Origin: Streptomyces sp. NBC_01471
GTDB lineage: Bacteria; Actinomycetota; Actinomycetes; Streptomycetales; Streptomycetaceae
Direction of reading: 5' to 3'
Assembly (NCBI RefSeq): GCF_041438865.1
Contig: NZ_CP109450.1
Location: forward strand, 2,087,001 to 2,151,000
DNA length: 64,000 nt
The translations under genes and the position numbers were made by a program. This document shows, piece after piece, positions 17,177 to 25,100 of the stretch (its first letter is position 1; the number at the start of each line of letters is the position of its first letter). The notes under the pieces are model-generated. The model was not told the origin of the DNA, did no database searches, and saw only the letters and a program-made list of their open reading frames with translations.

Positions 17177-18068
17177 CGCGGAACTCACCTCCCTGCTCGT
17201 CGAGACCGCTGCCCGCGACGTCCCGGAAGACGTCCTCCAGCGTGGGCTCGGTGTCCCCGGTGTCCTTGCCGTGGGCGGTAGGAGTGCCGTCCGTGGAGGT
17301 GGCCGCGGCGGGCGGAGCCTGCGCGCGGCGGCGCTCCCGGAGGTCGGCTCTGAGCTCTCCGGGGGTGCCGAGCGCCCGTACCCGGCCCCGGTGCATGAGC
17401 GCGAGCCGGTCGCAGTACTGCTCGGCCTCGTCCATGTAGTGCGTGGTCACCAGCACGGTCATCCCGGTGGCTTCGCGTACGGCGTCGATGTGCTCCCAGA
17501 CGCTGGTCCGGGCGATCGGGTCGAGGCCGATGGTCGGCTCGTCGAGAATGAGCAGCCGGGGGGCGCTGACCAGGGCCTGGGCGAGTTCGAGGCGGCGGAT
17601 CATGCCGCCCGAGTAGGTCTTGGCGAGCCGGTCGGCGGTCTCTTCGAGGCCGACGGCCGCCAACGCCTGGCCGACCCGCTCGGCCCGTTCGCGCCGGGAG
17701 ACGTCGAAGACCCGCGCGAACAGTGCCACGTTCTCCCGTGCGGTCAGCCCGGCGTCGGCGGAGAGCTGCTGCGGTACGTAGCCGAGCAGGCGCCGCACCG
17801 CCATCCGCTCCTTCGCCGTGTCGTGCCCGAAGACCCGCACCCGGCCGACGGGGACCGGCAGCAGGGTGGTGATGCAGCGGATGACGGTGGTCTTGCCGGC
17901 GCCGTTCGGCCCGAGCAGACCGAAGACCTCGCCCGCGTGGACCGAGAGGTCCACGCCGTCGACGGCCCTGGTCTCACCGAAGGCGTACTCCAGACCGCTG
18001 CACGCGACGGCGGCGCCGCCGTCGGTCTCCCCCGCGCCGCTGTCGCCGCTGCTCCGGGTGGCACTCAT
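17136..18068 (-). CDS. ABC exporter ATPase (DrrA-like)
   Basis: The product is 310 aa. It has Walker A GPNGAGKTT (53-61), signature SGGMIRRLELAQ (from 153), Walker B LLILDEPTIGLDP (172-184) and the switch His in TTHYMDEAEQ. The C-terminal part (about 230-310) is DrrA-like and ends in a basic tail. Signature SGGM rather than SGGQ is common in this subfamily. The ATG at 18068 overlaps the MarR stop and the gene's 3' end overlaps the permease start, so all three are tightly coupled. It energises the permease encoded next to it. Confidence 0.9.
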   Translation of the reverse strand: MSATRSSGDSGAGETDGGAAVACSGLEYAFGETRAVDGVDLSVHAGEVFGLLGPNGAGKTTVIRCITTLLPVPVGRVRVFGHDTAKERMAVRRLLGYVPQQLSADAGLTARENVALFARVFDVSRRERAERVGQALAAVGLEETADRLAKTYSGGMIRRLELAQALVSAPRLLILDEPTIGLDPIARTSVWEHIDAVREATGMTVLVTTHYMDEAEQYCDRLALMHRGRVRALGTPGELRADLRERRRAQAPPAAATSTDGTPTAHGKDTGDTEPTLEDVFRDVAGSGLDEQGGEFRDVRSTRRTATRVG

Positions 18069-18520
18069 GGGCCCTCCACTTCCTCGTGCAGGTTTCCGGC
18101 GAGCCGGCGCAGCGCGGGGAGCGCCGCCGCCAGGGCCGCCCGGTCCTCGCCGGACAGCCGGGCCACCTGGTCCCGGACCAGCTCACCGCGCCGCGTCTGC
18201 CAGTCGCGCAGCCGCTCATGGGCCGCCGGGGTGAGCGTGAGCCGCACCGCACGGCGGTCGCCGGGGTCGCTCTCGCGGATCAGATATCCGGCCCGGGTGA
18301 GCTGATTGACCAGCGTGGAGACCGAATTGCCCGCCACGTAGAGCTCCTTGGCGGCGTCCGAGACCCGGATCCCCGGGCGCCCGCCGACGAGCCTGAGCAG
18401 CTCGGCCTGCGCCCCGCGCAGGGGCGGCGAGGTGAGCCCGCGCCGCAGCCGCCGCCGAACCAGCCGGTGCACACCGGCCAGCACATCGGCGAGCGAGTCG
18501 GGAAACTCGTCCGTGGCCAC
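18065..18520 (-). CDS. MarR-family regulator of the ABC operon
   Basis: The product is 151 aa, a single MarR winged-helix domain (LRGAQAELLRLVGGRPGIRVSDAAKEL; wing region ESDPGDRRAVRLTLT). It is the first gene of a MarR-ATPase-permease operon with four-base stop/start overlap. The GTG at 18520 follows TAAAAT (18527-18532) by six bases and has no Shine-Dalgarno, so the transcript is probably leaderless. A 5-3-5 inverted repeat (18534-18546) next to the -10 element is a probable autoregulatory operator. Confidence 0.88.
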   Translation of the reverse strand: MATDEFPDSLADVLAGVHRLVRRRLRRGLTSPPLRGAQAELLRLVGGRPGIRVSDAAKELYVAGNSVSTLVNQLTRAGYLIRESDPGDRRAVRLTLTPAAHERLRDWQTRRGELVRDQVARLSGEDRAALAAALPALRRLAGNLHEEVEGP

Positions 18521-18526
18521 GCGCCC

Positions 18527-18546
18527 ATTTTAGCTCTGCGTCAGAG
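18527..18546 (-). promoter_or_regulatory. leaderless promoter and inverted repeat of marR-ABC operon
   Basis: On the minus strand TAAAAT is followed six bases later by the GTG start. Directly upstream lies CTCTG-ACG-CAGAG (18534-18546), a perfect inverted repeat in the spacer, where a bound MarR dimer would block polymerase. Confidence 0.5.
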
Positions 18547-18587
18547 GTAACCACCAGTGCGCGTCCCGGCACGGAGAACCGGGTGCC

Positions 18588-18614
18588 CGGGGCCGGTCGT
18601 CGCCCCCGGCCCCG
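18588..18614 (-). terminator. GC hairpin after icmA
   Basis: CGGGGCCGG and CCGGCCCCG form a 9-bp stem with a 9-base loop, 14 bases beyond the icmA stop on the minus strand. There is no U-tract, as is usual for this genus. Confidence 0.6.
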
Positions 18615-18627
18615 CACCGCGCCCCGG

Positions 18628-20328
18628 TCAGAAGCCGGGCGGCTCCGTGTAGACGCCCCACTCGTCCCGCAGCACCCCGCAGATCTCGCCGAGTGTCGCC
18701 TCCACCCGGACGGCGGCCAGCATCGGCTCGATCATGTTCGAGCCGTCCCGGGCGGCCGCGAGCATCGCGTCCAGGGCGGTCCGTACGCGGGCGTCGTCCC
18801 TGGCCGCCTTGCGGGCCACCAGCTCCTGGACCTGGTCGCGCTCCACCTCGTGGCTGACCCGGAGGATCTCCAGGTCGCCGGTGACCGAGCCGTGCAGGCA
18901 GTTGACGCCGACGACGCGCTTGTCGCCCTTCTCCACCGACCGCTGGTACTGGAAGGCCGACTCGGCGATCTCGCCGGTGAACCAGCCGTCCTCGATGCCG
19001 CGCAGGATGCCCGAGGTGACCGGGCCGATCGGGTGCCGCCCGTCGGGATGCGCCCGCAGGCCGCGCTCCTTGATCTGGTCGAAGATCTTCTCCGCGTCGG
19101 CCTCGATGCGGTCCGTGAGCTGCTCGATGTACCAGGAGCCGCCCAGCGGGTCCGCCACGTTGGCGACGCCCGTCTCCTCCATCAGCACCTGCTGCGTCCG
19201 CAGGGCGATCTCCGCGGCCTGCTCGCTCGGGAGTGCGAGCGTCTCGTCCAGGGCGTTGGTGTGCAGGGAGTTGGTACCGCCGAGGACCGCGGCGAGCGCC
19301 TCGACAGCGGTCCGTACGACGTTGTTGTACGGCTGCTGCGCGGTCAGCGAGACCCCGGCCGTCTGGGTGTGGAAGCGGAGCCACTGCGCCTTGTCGCTCC
19401 GCGCCCCGTAGACGTCCTTCATCCAGCGCGCCCAGATCCGGCGCGCCGCGCGGAACTTGGCGATCTCCTCGAAGAAGTCGACGTGCGCGTCGAAGAAGAA
19501 GCTCAGCCCCGGCGCGAAGACATCCACGTCCATCCCGCGCGAGAGGCCCAGCTCCACGTAGCCGAAGCCGTCCGCGAGGGTGTACGCCAGCTCCTGCGCG
19601 GCCGTCGCACCCGCCTCGCGGATGTGGTAGCCGGACACCGAGAGCGGCTTGTACGCGGGGATGGAGGCGGCGCAGTGCTCCATCAGGTCGCCGATCAGGC
19701 GCAGGTGCGGCTCGGGCTGGAAGAGCCACTCCTTCTGCGCGATGTACTCCTTGAAGATGTCCGTCTGGAGCGTGCCGTTGAGCACCGCCGGGTCGATGCC
19801 CTGGCGCTCGGCGGCGACCAGGTACATGCAGAAGACCGGGACGGCCGGGCCGCTGATCGTCATCGATGTCGTGACATCGCCGAGCGGGATGTCCTGGAAG
19901 AGGACCTCCATGTCGGCGGCCGAGTCGATGGCGACCCCGCAGTGGCCGACCTCGCCGAGCGCCTTCGGCTCGTCGGAGTCGCGGCCCATCAGCGTCGGCA
20001 TGTCGAAGGCGACCGAGAGCCCGCCGCCGCCGTTGGCGAGGATCGTCTTGTAGCGCTCGTTCGTCTGGCGGGCGTTGCCGAACCCGGCGAACTGCCTGAT
20101 CGTCCAGGTGCGCCCGCGGTAGCCGGTGGGGTGCAGGCCCCGGGTGTACGGATACTCGCCGGGCCAGCCGATCCGCTCGAATCCCTCATAGGTGTCGCCG
20201 GGCCGGGGCCCGTACACCGGGTCCACCGGGTCGCCGGACAGGGTGGAGAAATCGGCGTCCCGCTTGCGGGCCTTGTCGTACCTGGCCTGCCAGCGACGGC
20301 GGCCCTCTTCAATGGCGTGAGCGTCCAT
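18628..20328 (-). CDS. icmA: isobutyryl-CoA mutase large subunit
   Basis: Adenosylcobalamin-dependent interconversion of isobutyryl-CoA and n-butyryl-CoA, linking valine breakdown and butyrate to polyketide precursors. The product is 566 aa, the length of S. cinnamonensis IcmA, and lacks the C-terminal B12 domain, which is carried by the separate IcmB (not in this window). Two specificity residues identify it: Phe80 (RQFAGFGNARQ), where methylmalonyl-CoA mutase has Tyr, and Gln198 (EYIAQKEW), where it has Arg. Numbering from the ATG at 20328 reproduces exactly these positions, which supports that start. It is probably monocistronic. A perfect 24-bp palindrome lies 9-32 bases upstream of the start codon. 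Confidence 0.93.
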   Translation of the reverse strand: MDAHAIEEGRRRWQARYDKARKRDADFSTLSGDPVDPVYGPRPGDTYEGFERIGWPGEYPYTRGLHPTGYRGRTWTIRQFAGFGNARQTNERYKTILANGGGGLSVAFDMPTLMGRDSDEPKALGEVGHCGVAIDSAADMEVLFQDIPLGDVTTSMTISGPAVPVFCMYLVAAERQGIDPAVLNGTLQTDIFKEYIAQKEWLFQPEPHLRLIGDLMEHCAASIPAYKPLSVSGYHIREAGATAAQELAYTLADGFGYVELGLSRGMDVDVFAPGLSFFFDAHVDFFEEIAKFRAARRIWARWMKDVYGARSDKAQWLRFHTQTAGVSLTAQQPYNNVVRTAVEALAAVLGGTNSLHTNALDETLALPSEQAAEIALRTQQVLMEETGVANVADPLGGSWYIEQLTDRIEADAEKIFDQIKERGLRAHPDGRHPIGPVTSGILRGIEDGWFTGEIAESAFQYQRSVEKGDKRVVGVNCLHGSVTGDLEILRVSHEVERDQVQELVARKAARDDARVRTALDAMLAAARDGSNMIEPMLAAVRVEATLGEICGVLRDEWGVYTEPPGF

Positions 20329-20336
20329 ACCCACGA

Positions 20337-20360
20337 ATTTACTAGGACGTCCTAGTAAAT
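20337..20360. promoter_or_regulatory. 24-bp perfect palindrome at icmA start
   Basis: The half-site ATTTACTAGGAC is followed immediately by its perfect reverse complement. It ends eight bases before the icmA ATG, so a bound repressor would block promoter or ribosome access. Symmetry and length suit a TetR-like dimer, but no such regulator is adjacent. The AT-rich arms stand out from the GC-rich background. Confidence 0.7.
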
Positions 20361-20372
20361 GTCGATGGCAGA

Positions 20373-20395
20373 CCGCCCGCACATCGTGCGGGCGG
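20373..20395 (-). terminator. hairpin after DUF3817 gene
   Basis: CCGCCCGCAC-ATC-GTGCGGGCGG is a perfect 10-bp stem with a 3-base loop, beginning six bases after the DUF3817 stop. It separates that gene from the icmA promoter. Confidence 0.8.
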
Positions 20396-20400
20396 CGGTG

Positions 20401-20739
20401 TTACGCCTTCGCGGTGACCGGAGCCGGCTGGCTGATCCGGGGCTCCAGCTCGCGGGAGATCTTCCGCTCGACGAAGAAGGCCGCGGTCGGGACCGTACCG
20501 GCCAGCAGCACCCAGATCTGCTTGGCCACCGGCCACTTCGCCTTGGAGCCGAGGTCGAACGCGAAGATCAGGTAGACCACGTACAGCCAGCCGTGCGCGA
20601 TGCCGACCACACTGACGAAACCGGTCGCCCCGTTGATGTCCAGCAGGTACTTGGCGATGACGCCGAGGGTCAGCAGGACCAGCAGCACACCGGTGACGTA
20701 GGCCATCACGCGGTAGCGGGTCAGCACGCTTCGTTTCAT
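20401..20739 (-). CDS. DUF3817 membrane protein
   Basis: The product is 112 aa with about three transmembrane helices (VMAYVTGVLLVLLTLGVIAKYLL, HGWLYVVYLIFAF, IWVLLAGTVPTAAFF) and the family motif FVERKISREL at the end of the last helix. It is DUF3817, an integral membrane family of unknown function common in actinobacteria. The ATG at 20739 is the only sensible start. A second DUF3817 gene (21804-22151) lies 1.1 kb away, with a MarR gene and a thiamine-binding-family gene between. It is terminated by the 20373-20395 hairpin. Confidence 0.85.
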   Translation of the reverse strand: MKRSVLTRYRVMAYVTGVLLVLLTLGVIAKYLLDINGATGFVSVVGIAHGWLYVVYLIFAFDLGSKAKWPVAKQIWVLLAGTVPTAAFFVERKISRELEPRISQPAPVTAKA

Positions 20740-20801
20740 GGAGTCGAGCGTATCCGGGCACTATGGGCGATCTTCGGCGGGGTTGCCACTCCGGGCGGAG
20801 C

Positions 20802-20844
20802 ACCCGCCCATGCCCCCGGCGGAGGACCCGCCCATGCCCCCGGC
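20802..20844. repeat. 19-bp direct repeat, two copies at 24-base period
   Basis: ACCCGCCCATGCCCCCGGC occurs at 20802-20820 and again at 20826-20844, in the gap between the MarR gene and the DUF3817 gene. It looks like a simple tandem duplication; no function is apparent. Confidence 0.6.
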
Positions 20845-20913
20845 AGAGCGCCCCGGGCCCCGCACGGCCCGCAGGGGCGCGCGCCCCGCACCCCCGGGCC
20901 TCCCCGGTAGCCG

Positions 20914-21420
20914 CTACTCCTCGAAGTCGTCCGCCGCCACCCGCAGCGGCCGGAGCATCGCGAAGATCTCGCCGCACTCCTCCGCGTCGTACGCGGAAAG
21001 ACCGAACTCCATCTGCATCAGATCCGCGCTGGCCGCCTCGACGACCTCGCGGCCCTTGTCGGTGATGGAGGCCAGCGTGCCGCGCCCGTCGTTCGGGTTG
21101 GGGCGTTTGTCGACGAGGCCCGACTTCACCAGCCGGTCGACGGTGTTCGTCACCGATGTGGGGTGCACCATCAGCCGCTCGCCGATCTTGGACATCGGCA
21201 GCTCGCCCGCCTTGGAGAAGGTGAGCAGCACCAGCGCCTCGTAGCGCGCGAAAGTCAGCCCGTACGGCTTGACGACCGCGTCGACCTCCGCGAGCAGGAT
21301 CTGGTGCGCGCGCATGATCGAGGTGATGGCGGCCATCGAGGGAACGGGGCCCCAGCGCTGCTGCCAGAGTTCGTCGGCGCGCGCGATGGGATCGAAGGGA
21401 AGGCTGAGCGGCTTCGGCAC
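20914..21420 (-). CDS. MarR-family transcriptional regulator
   Basis: The product is 168 aa. The winged-helix core runs from TFARYEALVLLTFSKAGELPMSKIGERLMVHPTSVTNTVDRLV to the wing (RPNPNDGRGTLASIT), with dimerisation helices at both ends. The ATG at 21420 gives the usual family length. It lies between two DUF3817 genes, all on the minus strand, which suggests that it regulates one or both. The effector is not inferable. Confidence 0.88.
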   Translation of the reverse strand: MPKPLSLPFDPIARADELWQQRWGPVPSMAAITSIMRAHQILLAEVDAVVKPYGLTFARYEALVLLTFSKAGELPMSKIGERLMVHPTSVTNTVDRLVKSGLVDKRPNPNDGRGTLASITDKGREVVEAASADLMQMEFGLSAYDAEECGEIFAMLRPLRVAADDFEE

Positions 21421-21513
21421 GGCACCGACCCTACCGGCCGGTCATATGACGGTCAGCCCCGTCTCGCCCTTCGGTCCGCGGACCGAAGGGCGGCAGGTGC
21501 GCGGCGGCCGGCC

Positions 21514-21807
21514 CTACGGCGCCAGGTGCCGCTCGACCGTGTCGACCTTGGAGGTCAGACCGTCGGTGACCCCCGGCCTGATGTCCGCCTTGAGTACCAG
21601 CGAGACCCGCGGCGCACGCGCCTCGACGGCCTGGACGGCGCGCTTGACGACGTCCATCACCTCGTCCCACTCGCCCTCGACCGAGGTGAACATGGCGTCC
21701 GTACGGTTCGGCAGGCCCGACTCGCGTACGACGCGGACCGCGTCGGCGACGTACTCGCCGACGTCCTCACCGACACCCAGCGGGGAGACCGAGAAGGCGA
21801 CGATCAT
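21514..21807 (-). CDS. MTH1187/YkoF thiamine-binding family protein
   Basis: The product is 97 aa, a small ferredoxin-like fold with VAFSVSPLG at the N terminus and [23 protein letters not shown] in the middle, the signature of the thiamine-binding-like (former DUF77) family. Members bind thiamine-like ligands, but few have a proven role. The ATG at 21807 overlaps the stop of the upstream DUF3817 gene (ATGA), so the pair forms an operon; a longer frame upstream is only the shadow of that gene. Confidence 0.85.
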   Translation of the reverse strand: MIVAFSVSPLGVGEDVGEYVADAVRVVRESGLPNRTDAMFTSVEGEWDEVMDVVKRAVQAVEARAPRVSLVLKADIRPGVTDGLTSKVDTVERHLAP

Positions 21808-22151
21808 GACGTCTCCACCACGCCCTCGCGGCGCGCGCGGGAGGCGATGACCGCGTTCTCCGCCTCGCGGCGCAGCTTGCGCTCGGCGAAGAAGCCGCCG
21901 GTGGGCAGCACCGAGAGCACGAAGTAGAGGATGCCGGTCCCGGCGGACCACTTGGTGCGGTTCCAGGCGTCCGCCCAGAAGATCACGTACAGCACGAAGA
22001 GGACGCCGTGCACCATGCCCATGACCGGTACCGCGTTGAAGTCAGTGGTCCGCTTGAGGACCGAGCAGACGAGCAGCAGCAGGAAGGAGACCGCCTCGGG
22101 GGCGGAGACCAGGCGGAGGCGGCGAATGGCGGAAGCGGTCTTGATGTCCAC
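21804..22151 (-). CDS. DUF3817 membrane protein, second copy
   Basis: The product is 115 aa with the same plan as the 20401-20739 gene: three hydrophobic helices, [14 protein letters not shown] in the second, and [12 protein letters not shown] closing the last. It starts with GTG at 22151 with AAGG about eight bases upstream. It is translationally coupled to the thiamine-binding-family gene. The two DUF3817 copies are clearly divergent paralogues rather than a recent duplication. Confidence 0.85.
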   Translation of the reverse strand: MDIKTASAIRRLRLVSAPEAVSFLLLLVCSVLKRTTDFNAVPVMGMVHGVLFVLYVIFWADAWNRTKWSAGTGILYFVLSVLPTGGFFAERKLRREAENAVIASRARREGVVETS

Positions 22152-22341
22152 GGAGGAAACCTTCGGCAGCGGGCGGCGGGAGGGGATCGTGCGCGCCGTC
22201 GATCACACGGACGCGTGATCTTGTGAAAGTGCGCACAAACTCGGAACCATTGTGGCAGCCCCGCATATCAGGGCTCTTTCAGGGTGCGTCTACGCGCCGG
22301 GGACCCTGTGCGTACCGCCTCCGGCCCGTTACCTTCGGACC

Positions 22342-22980
22342 GTGGCTCAGTTCCGACTCCAAGGCAGCAAGATGCTCGCCGTCGACATGACAGGCGACGC
22401 CGTCAAAGCGAAGAACGGCTCGATGGTCGCCTACGACGGCCAGATGACCTTCAAGAAGATGTCCGGCGGCGGTGAGGGGCTCCGCGGGATGGTGACCCGG
22501 CGCCTCACCGGCGAGCAGATGAGCGTGATGGAGGTACGCGGCAAGGGCACCTGCTACTTCGCCGACCGCGCCACCGAGATCAATCTCGTCACCCTGCACG
22601 GCGAGAAGCTCCACGTGGAGGCGAGCAACCTGCTCTGCACGGACGCGGGGCTGCGCACCGGCACGACCTTCACCGGGCTGCGGGGCGCGTCCCAGGGCAA
22701 CGGCCTGTTCACCACCACCGTCGAGGGGACCGGGCAGGCCGCGGTGATGTCGGACGGGCCCGCGGTCGTCCTGCGGGTCAGCCCGCAGTACCCGCTCATG
22801 GTCGACCCGGGTGCGTACATCGCGCACACCGGCAGCCTCCAGCAGCACTTCCAGACCGGGGTCAGCTTCCGGACCTTCATGGGCGAGGGGTCCGGCGAGT
22901 CCTTCCAGATCCGGTTCGAGGGCGAGGGTCTCGTCTATGTGCAGCCCAGCGAGCGCAGCACGATCGGGGGTGATGTCTGA
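22342..22980 (+). CDS. AIM24-family protein 1
   Basis: The product is about 212 aa. AIM24 domain, a double-stranded beta-helix fold (repeated strands such as GSMVAYDGQMTFKKM, LHVEASNLLCTD, GLFTTTVEGTG, FQIRFEGEGLVYVQPS). Function in bacteria is not established. I start at the GTG at 22342, where conservation begins (VAQFRLQGSKML); TACCTTC just upstream is a possible -10 of a leaderless transcript. Its stop overlaps the next ATG by one base, and three AIM24 genes follow each other. Confidence 0.8.
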   Translation: MAQFRLQGSKMLAVDMTGDAVKAKNGSMVAYDGQMTFKKMSGGGEGLRGMVTRRLTGEQMSVMEVRGKGTCYFADRATEINLVTLHGEKLHVEASNLLCTDAGLRTGTTFTGLRGASQGNGLFTTTVEGTGQAAVMSDGPAVVLRVSPQYPLMVDPGAYIAHTGSLQQHFQTGVSFRTFMGEGSGESFQIRFEGEGLVYVQPSERSTIGGDV

Positions 22981-23630
22981 TGCCGTTCACCGAGATCAAC
23001 TCGAAGATGGTCGAGGCCACGGTGGCGCCCGGCCAGAAGCTCTACAGCCAGCGGGGGGCGATGCTCGCGTACCGGGGCGAGGTGACCTTCACCCCGAACA
23101 TCAAGGGCGGTCAGGGCGGTGTGATGTCCATGCTCGGGCGGCGGGTGGCCAACGAGGCGACGCCGCTGATGACGGTGGAGGGCCGGGGCACGGTGATGTT
23201 CGGGCACGGCGGCCACCACATCCAGGTGATCTCGCTGGCCGGCGACACCCTGTACGTGGAGGCGGACCGGCTGCTGGCGTTCGACGGCTCGCTCCAGCAG
23301 GGCACGATGTTCATGGGTTCGCAGGGCGGGGTCATGGGGATGGTGCGCGGCCAGGTCACCGGGCAGGGGCTGTTCACCACGACGCTCAAGGGCCACGGCT
23401 CGGTGGCGGTGATGGCGCACGGCGGGGTCGTGGAACTGCCGATCACCCCGCAGGGACCGGTGCACGTCGACCCGCAGGCGTACGTAGCCCACCACGGGGA
23501 CGTACGGAACAAGCTGTCGGCGGCGCTCGGCTGGCGGGAGATGGTGGGGCGCGGCTCGGGCGAGGGGTTCCAGCTCGAACTGTCCGGCAGCGGCGCGGTC
23601 TATGTGCAGGCATCGGAGGAGAAGCTGTGA
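22980..23630 (+). CDS. AIM24-family protein 2
   Basis: The product is 216 aa, again a single AIM24 domain (KLYSQRGAMLAYRGEVTF, LYVEADRLLAFDGSLQQGTMFMG, GQGLFTTTLKGHGSVAVMAHGG, FQLELSGSGAVYVQAS). Gly and Met are abundant (GGVMSMLGR). The ATG is at 22980 within the stop of AIM24 gene 1, and the 3' end overlaps the start of gene 3 by four bases. The three proteins are paralogous and may form a hetero-oligomer; this is inference. Confidence 0.82.
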   Translation: MPFTEINSKMVEATVAPGQKLYSQRGAMLAYRGEVTFTPNIKGGQGGVMSMLGRRVANEATPLMTVEGRGTVMFGHGGHHIQVISLAGDTLYVEADRLLAFDGSLQQGTMFMGSQGGVMGMVRGQVTGQGLFTTTLKGHGSVAVMAHGGVVELPITPQGPVHVDPQAYVAHHGDVRNKLSAALGWREMVGRGSGEGFQLELSGSGAVYVQASEEKL

Positions 23631-24403
23631 CGGGACCGGTGGTCCATGACCCGATGACGCTGCCGGCCAACGACAACGTCAACAAGTACACCTTCTGTGT
23701 GGAACTCAGCGGCAGCCAGTGGTTCCTGCAGAAGGGCAAGATGATCGCCTACTACGGACGGATCGACTACAGCGGCTTCGGCAACGGCCGCTTCGACCAT
23801 CTGCTGCGCAGCAGCTTCCACTCCCCGCTGCACGCCGCGGACTGGGTGGTGGCGGAGGGCTCGGGCAAGATGCTGCTCGCCGACCGGGCCTTCGATGTGA
23901 ACTCGTTCGACCTGGACGACGGCAATCTCACGATCCGCTCCGGGAACCTGCTGGCGTTCGAGCCCTCGCTGTCCCTGAAGCAGTCGATCGTGCCGGGCTT
24001 TCTGACCCTGATCGGTACGGGGAAGTTCGTGGCCGCGTCGAACGGCCCGGTCGTCTTCATGGAGCCCCCGATCCGGGTCGACCCGCAGGCGCTGGTGGGC
24101 TGGGCGGACTGCCCTTCGCCGTGTCACCACTACGACCACGCCTATATGACGGGGGTGCTGGGCGGGATCCGGTCGTTCACCGGGATCGGGGGCATGTCGG
24201 GCGAGGAGCACCAGTTCGAGTTCGTTGGCGCGGGGACGGTGCTGCTCCAGTCGACCGAGGCACTGCTGCCCGAGAAGCCGACCGGTTCCGTGCCGGACGA
24301 ACCGGGCATTCCCGGTGGACAGGGGCCCCGTTCCGGCCAAAACGGCCCAGGATCGCGCTTTCCCGGCCAGGTCGGGGATCTTCAGCGCCGCTTCGGGCTG
24401 TGA
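23627..24403 (+). CDS. AIM24-family protein 3
   Basis: The product is about 258 aa, the most divergent of the three, with WFLQKGKMIAYYGRIDYSGFG near the start, LTIRSGNLLAFEPSL in the middle and HQFEFVGAGTVLLQSTE at the end of the domain. A Pro/Gly-rich tail of about 45 residues follows and ends in FGL. It carries CPSPCHHYDH, a Cys/His cluster absent from the other two that could bind metal. The GTG at 23627 overlaps the previous stop (GTGA). It is the last gene of the operon. Confidence 0.8.
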   Translation: MTGPVVHDPMTLPANDNVNKYTFCVELSGSQWFLQKGKMIAYYGRIDYSGFGNGRFDHLLRSSFHSPLHAADWVVAEGSGKMLLADRAFDVNSFDLDDGNLTIRSGNLLAFEPSLSLKQSIVPGFLTLIGTGKFVAASNGPVVFMEPPIRVDPQALVGWADCPSPCHHYDHAYMTGVLGGIRSFTGIGGMSGEEHQFEFVGAGTVLLQSTEALLPEKPTGSVPDEPGIPGGQGPRSGQNGPGSRFPGQVGDLQRRFGL

Positions 24404-24530
24404 GCGATAGCCTGCGGAGTGTAACGTCGAACATCTGAACCCCCGGCATACACACCGGATCGGATCGCCGCCGCGATCGGGATCGCGGTGGCGCAGCACG
24501 GCGCGCACCGGGAGGCGAGACACCCCATAA

Positions 24531-24567
24531 TTGTCCAATATTCAACTTCTTAGGTAGAATTCTCATC
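24531..24567 (+). promoter_or_regulatory. leaderless promoter of MarR gene
   Basis: TTGTCC (24531-24536) and TAGAAT (24555-24560) are spaced by 18 bases, and the ATG at 24568 comes seven bases after the -10 element, at the expected transcription start. The spacer contains AATATT flanked by partly inverted sequence (TTGTCC...CAACTT), a plausible MarR site. Confidence 0.55.
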
Positions 24568-25041
24568 ATGGAGACCGAGACGGCCCCCCGCTGGCTGAAC
24601 GACGCGGAGCAGTGCGCCTGGCGCACCTACCTGGACGCGAACAGACTGCTGACGTACCAGATGGAGAAGGACCTCCAGCCGTTCGGCCTGACGATGAACG
24701 ACTACGAGATCCTGGTCAATCTCTCCGAGGCCGACGACCGGCGGATGCGGATGAGTGATCTCGCCGCCGCCACCCTCCAGTCGAAGAGCCGCCTCTCGCA
24801 CCAGATCACCCGGATGGAGAAGGCCGAGCTGGTCCGCAGGGAGAACTGCGAGTCGGACCGGCGCGGCCTGTTCGCGGTCCTCACCGACCTCGGCGGCGAG
24901 ACCATGCAGAAGGTCGCACCGCACCATGTGGCCTCGGTGCGCAGGCACTTCATCGACATGCTGACACCCGAGGCGCTGGCCGGACTGCGGGAGTCACTGA
25001 CACCGGTCACCGAGCAGCTGCGGGGGCTGCGCAAGGGCTAG
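24568..25041 (+). CDS. MarR-family transcriptional regulator
   Basis: The product is 157 aa with a typical MarR core: LTMNDYEILVNLSEADDRRMRMSDLAAATLQSKSRLSHQITRMEKAELV, then the wing RRENCESDRRGLFAVLT. It is monocistronic and probably expressed from a leaderless mRNA. It faces, tail to tail, the histidine kinase gene (25088), with a 10-bp tandem repeat in between. Neither neighbour is an obvious target; autoregulation is likely from the AT-rich promoter. Confidence 0.88.
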   Translation: METETAPRWLNDAEQCAWRTYLDANRLLTYQMEKDLQPFGLTMNDYEILVNLSEADDRRMRMSDLAAATLQSKSRLSHQITRMEKAELVRRENCESDRRGLFAVLTDLGGETMQKVAPHHVASVRRHFIDMLTPEALAGLRESLTPVTEQLRGLRKG

Positions 25042-25050
25042 GGTCCGCCG

Positions 25051-25100
25051 GGCCGGACCACGCCGGATCACGCCGGATCACGCCGGATCAGGCCGGAGCG
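25051..25100. repeat. tandem 10-bp repeat
   Basis: Three perfect copies of CGCCGGATCA (25061-25090) are flanked by degenerate copies GGCCGGACCA and GGCCGGAGCG. The array spans the gap between the MarR and kinase genes and includes the last codons of the kinase. It probably arose by slippage. Confidence 0.65.

Noticed and set aside
21931..22226. Plus-strand frames antisense to the second DUF3817 gene as a small gene
   Set aside because: They lack a ribosome-binding site and recognised similarity and lie opposite a clear membrane-protein gene.
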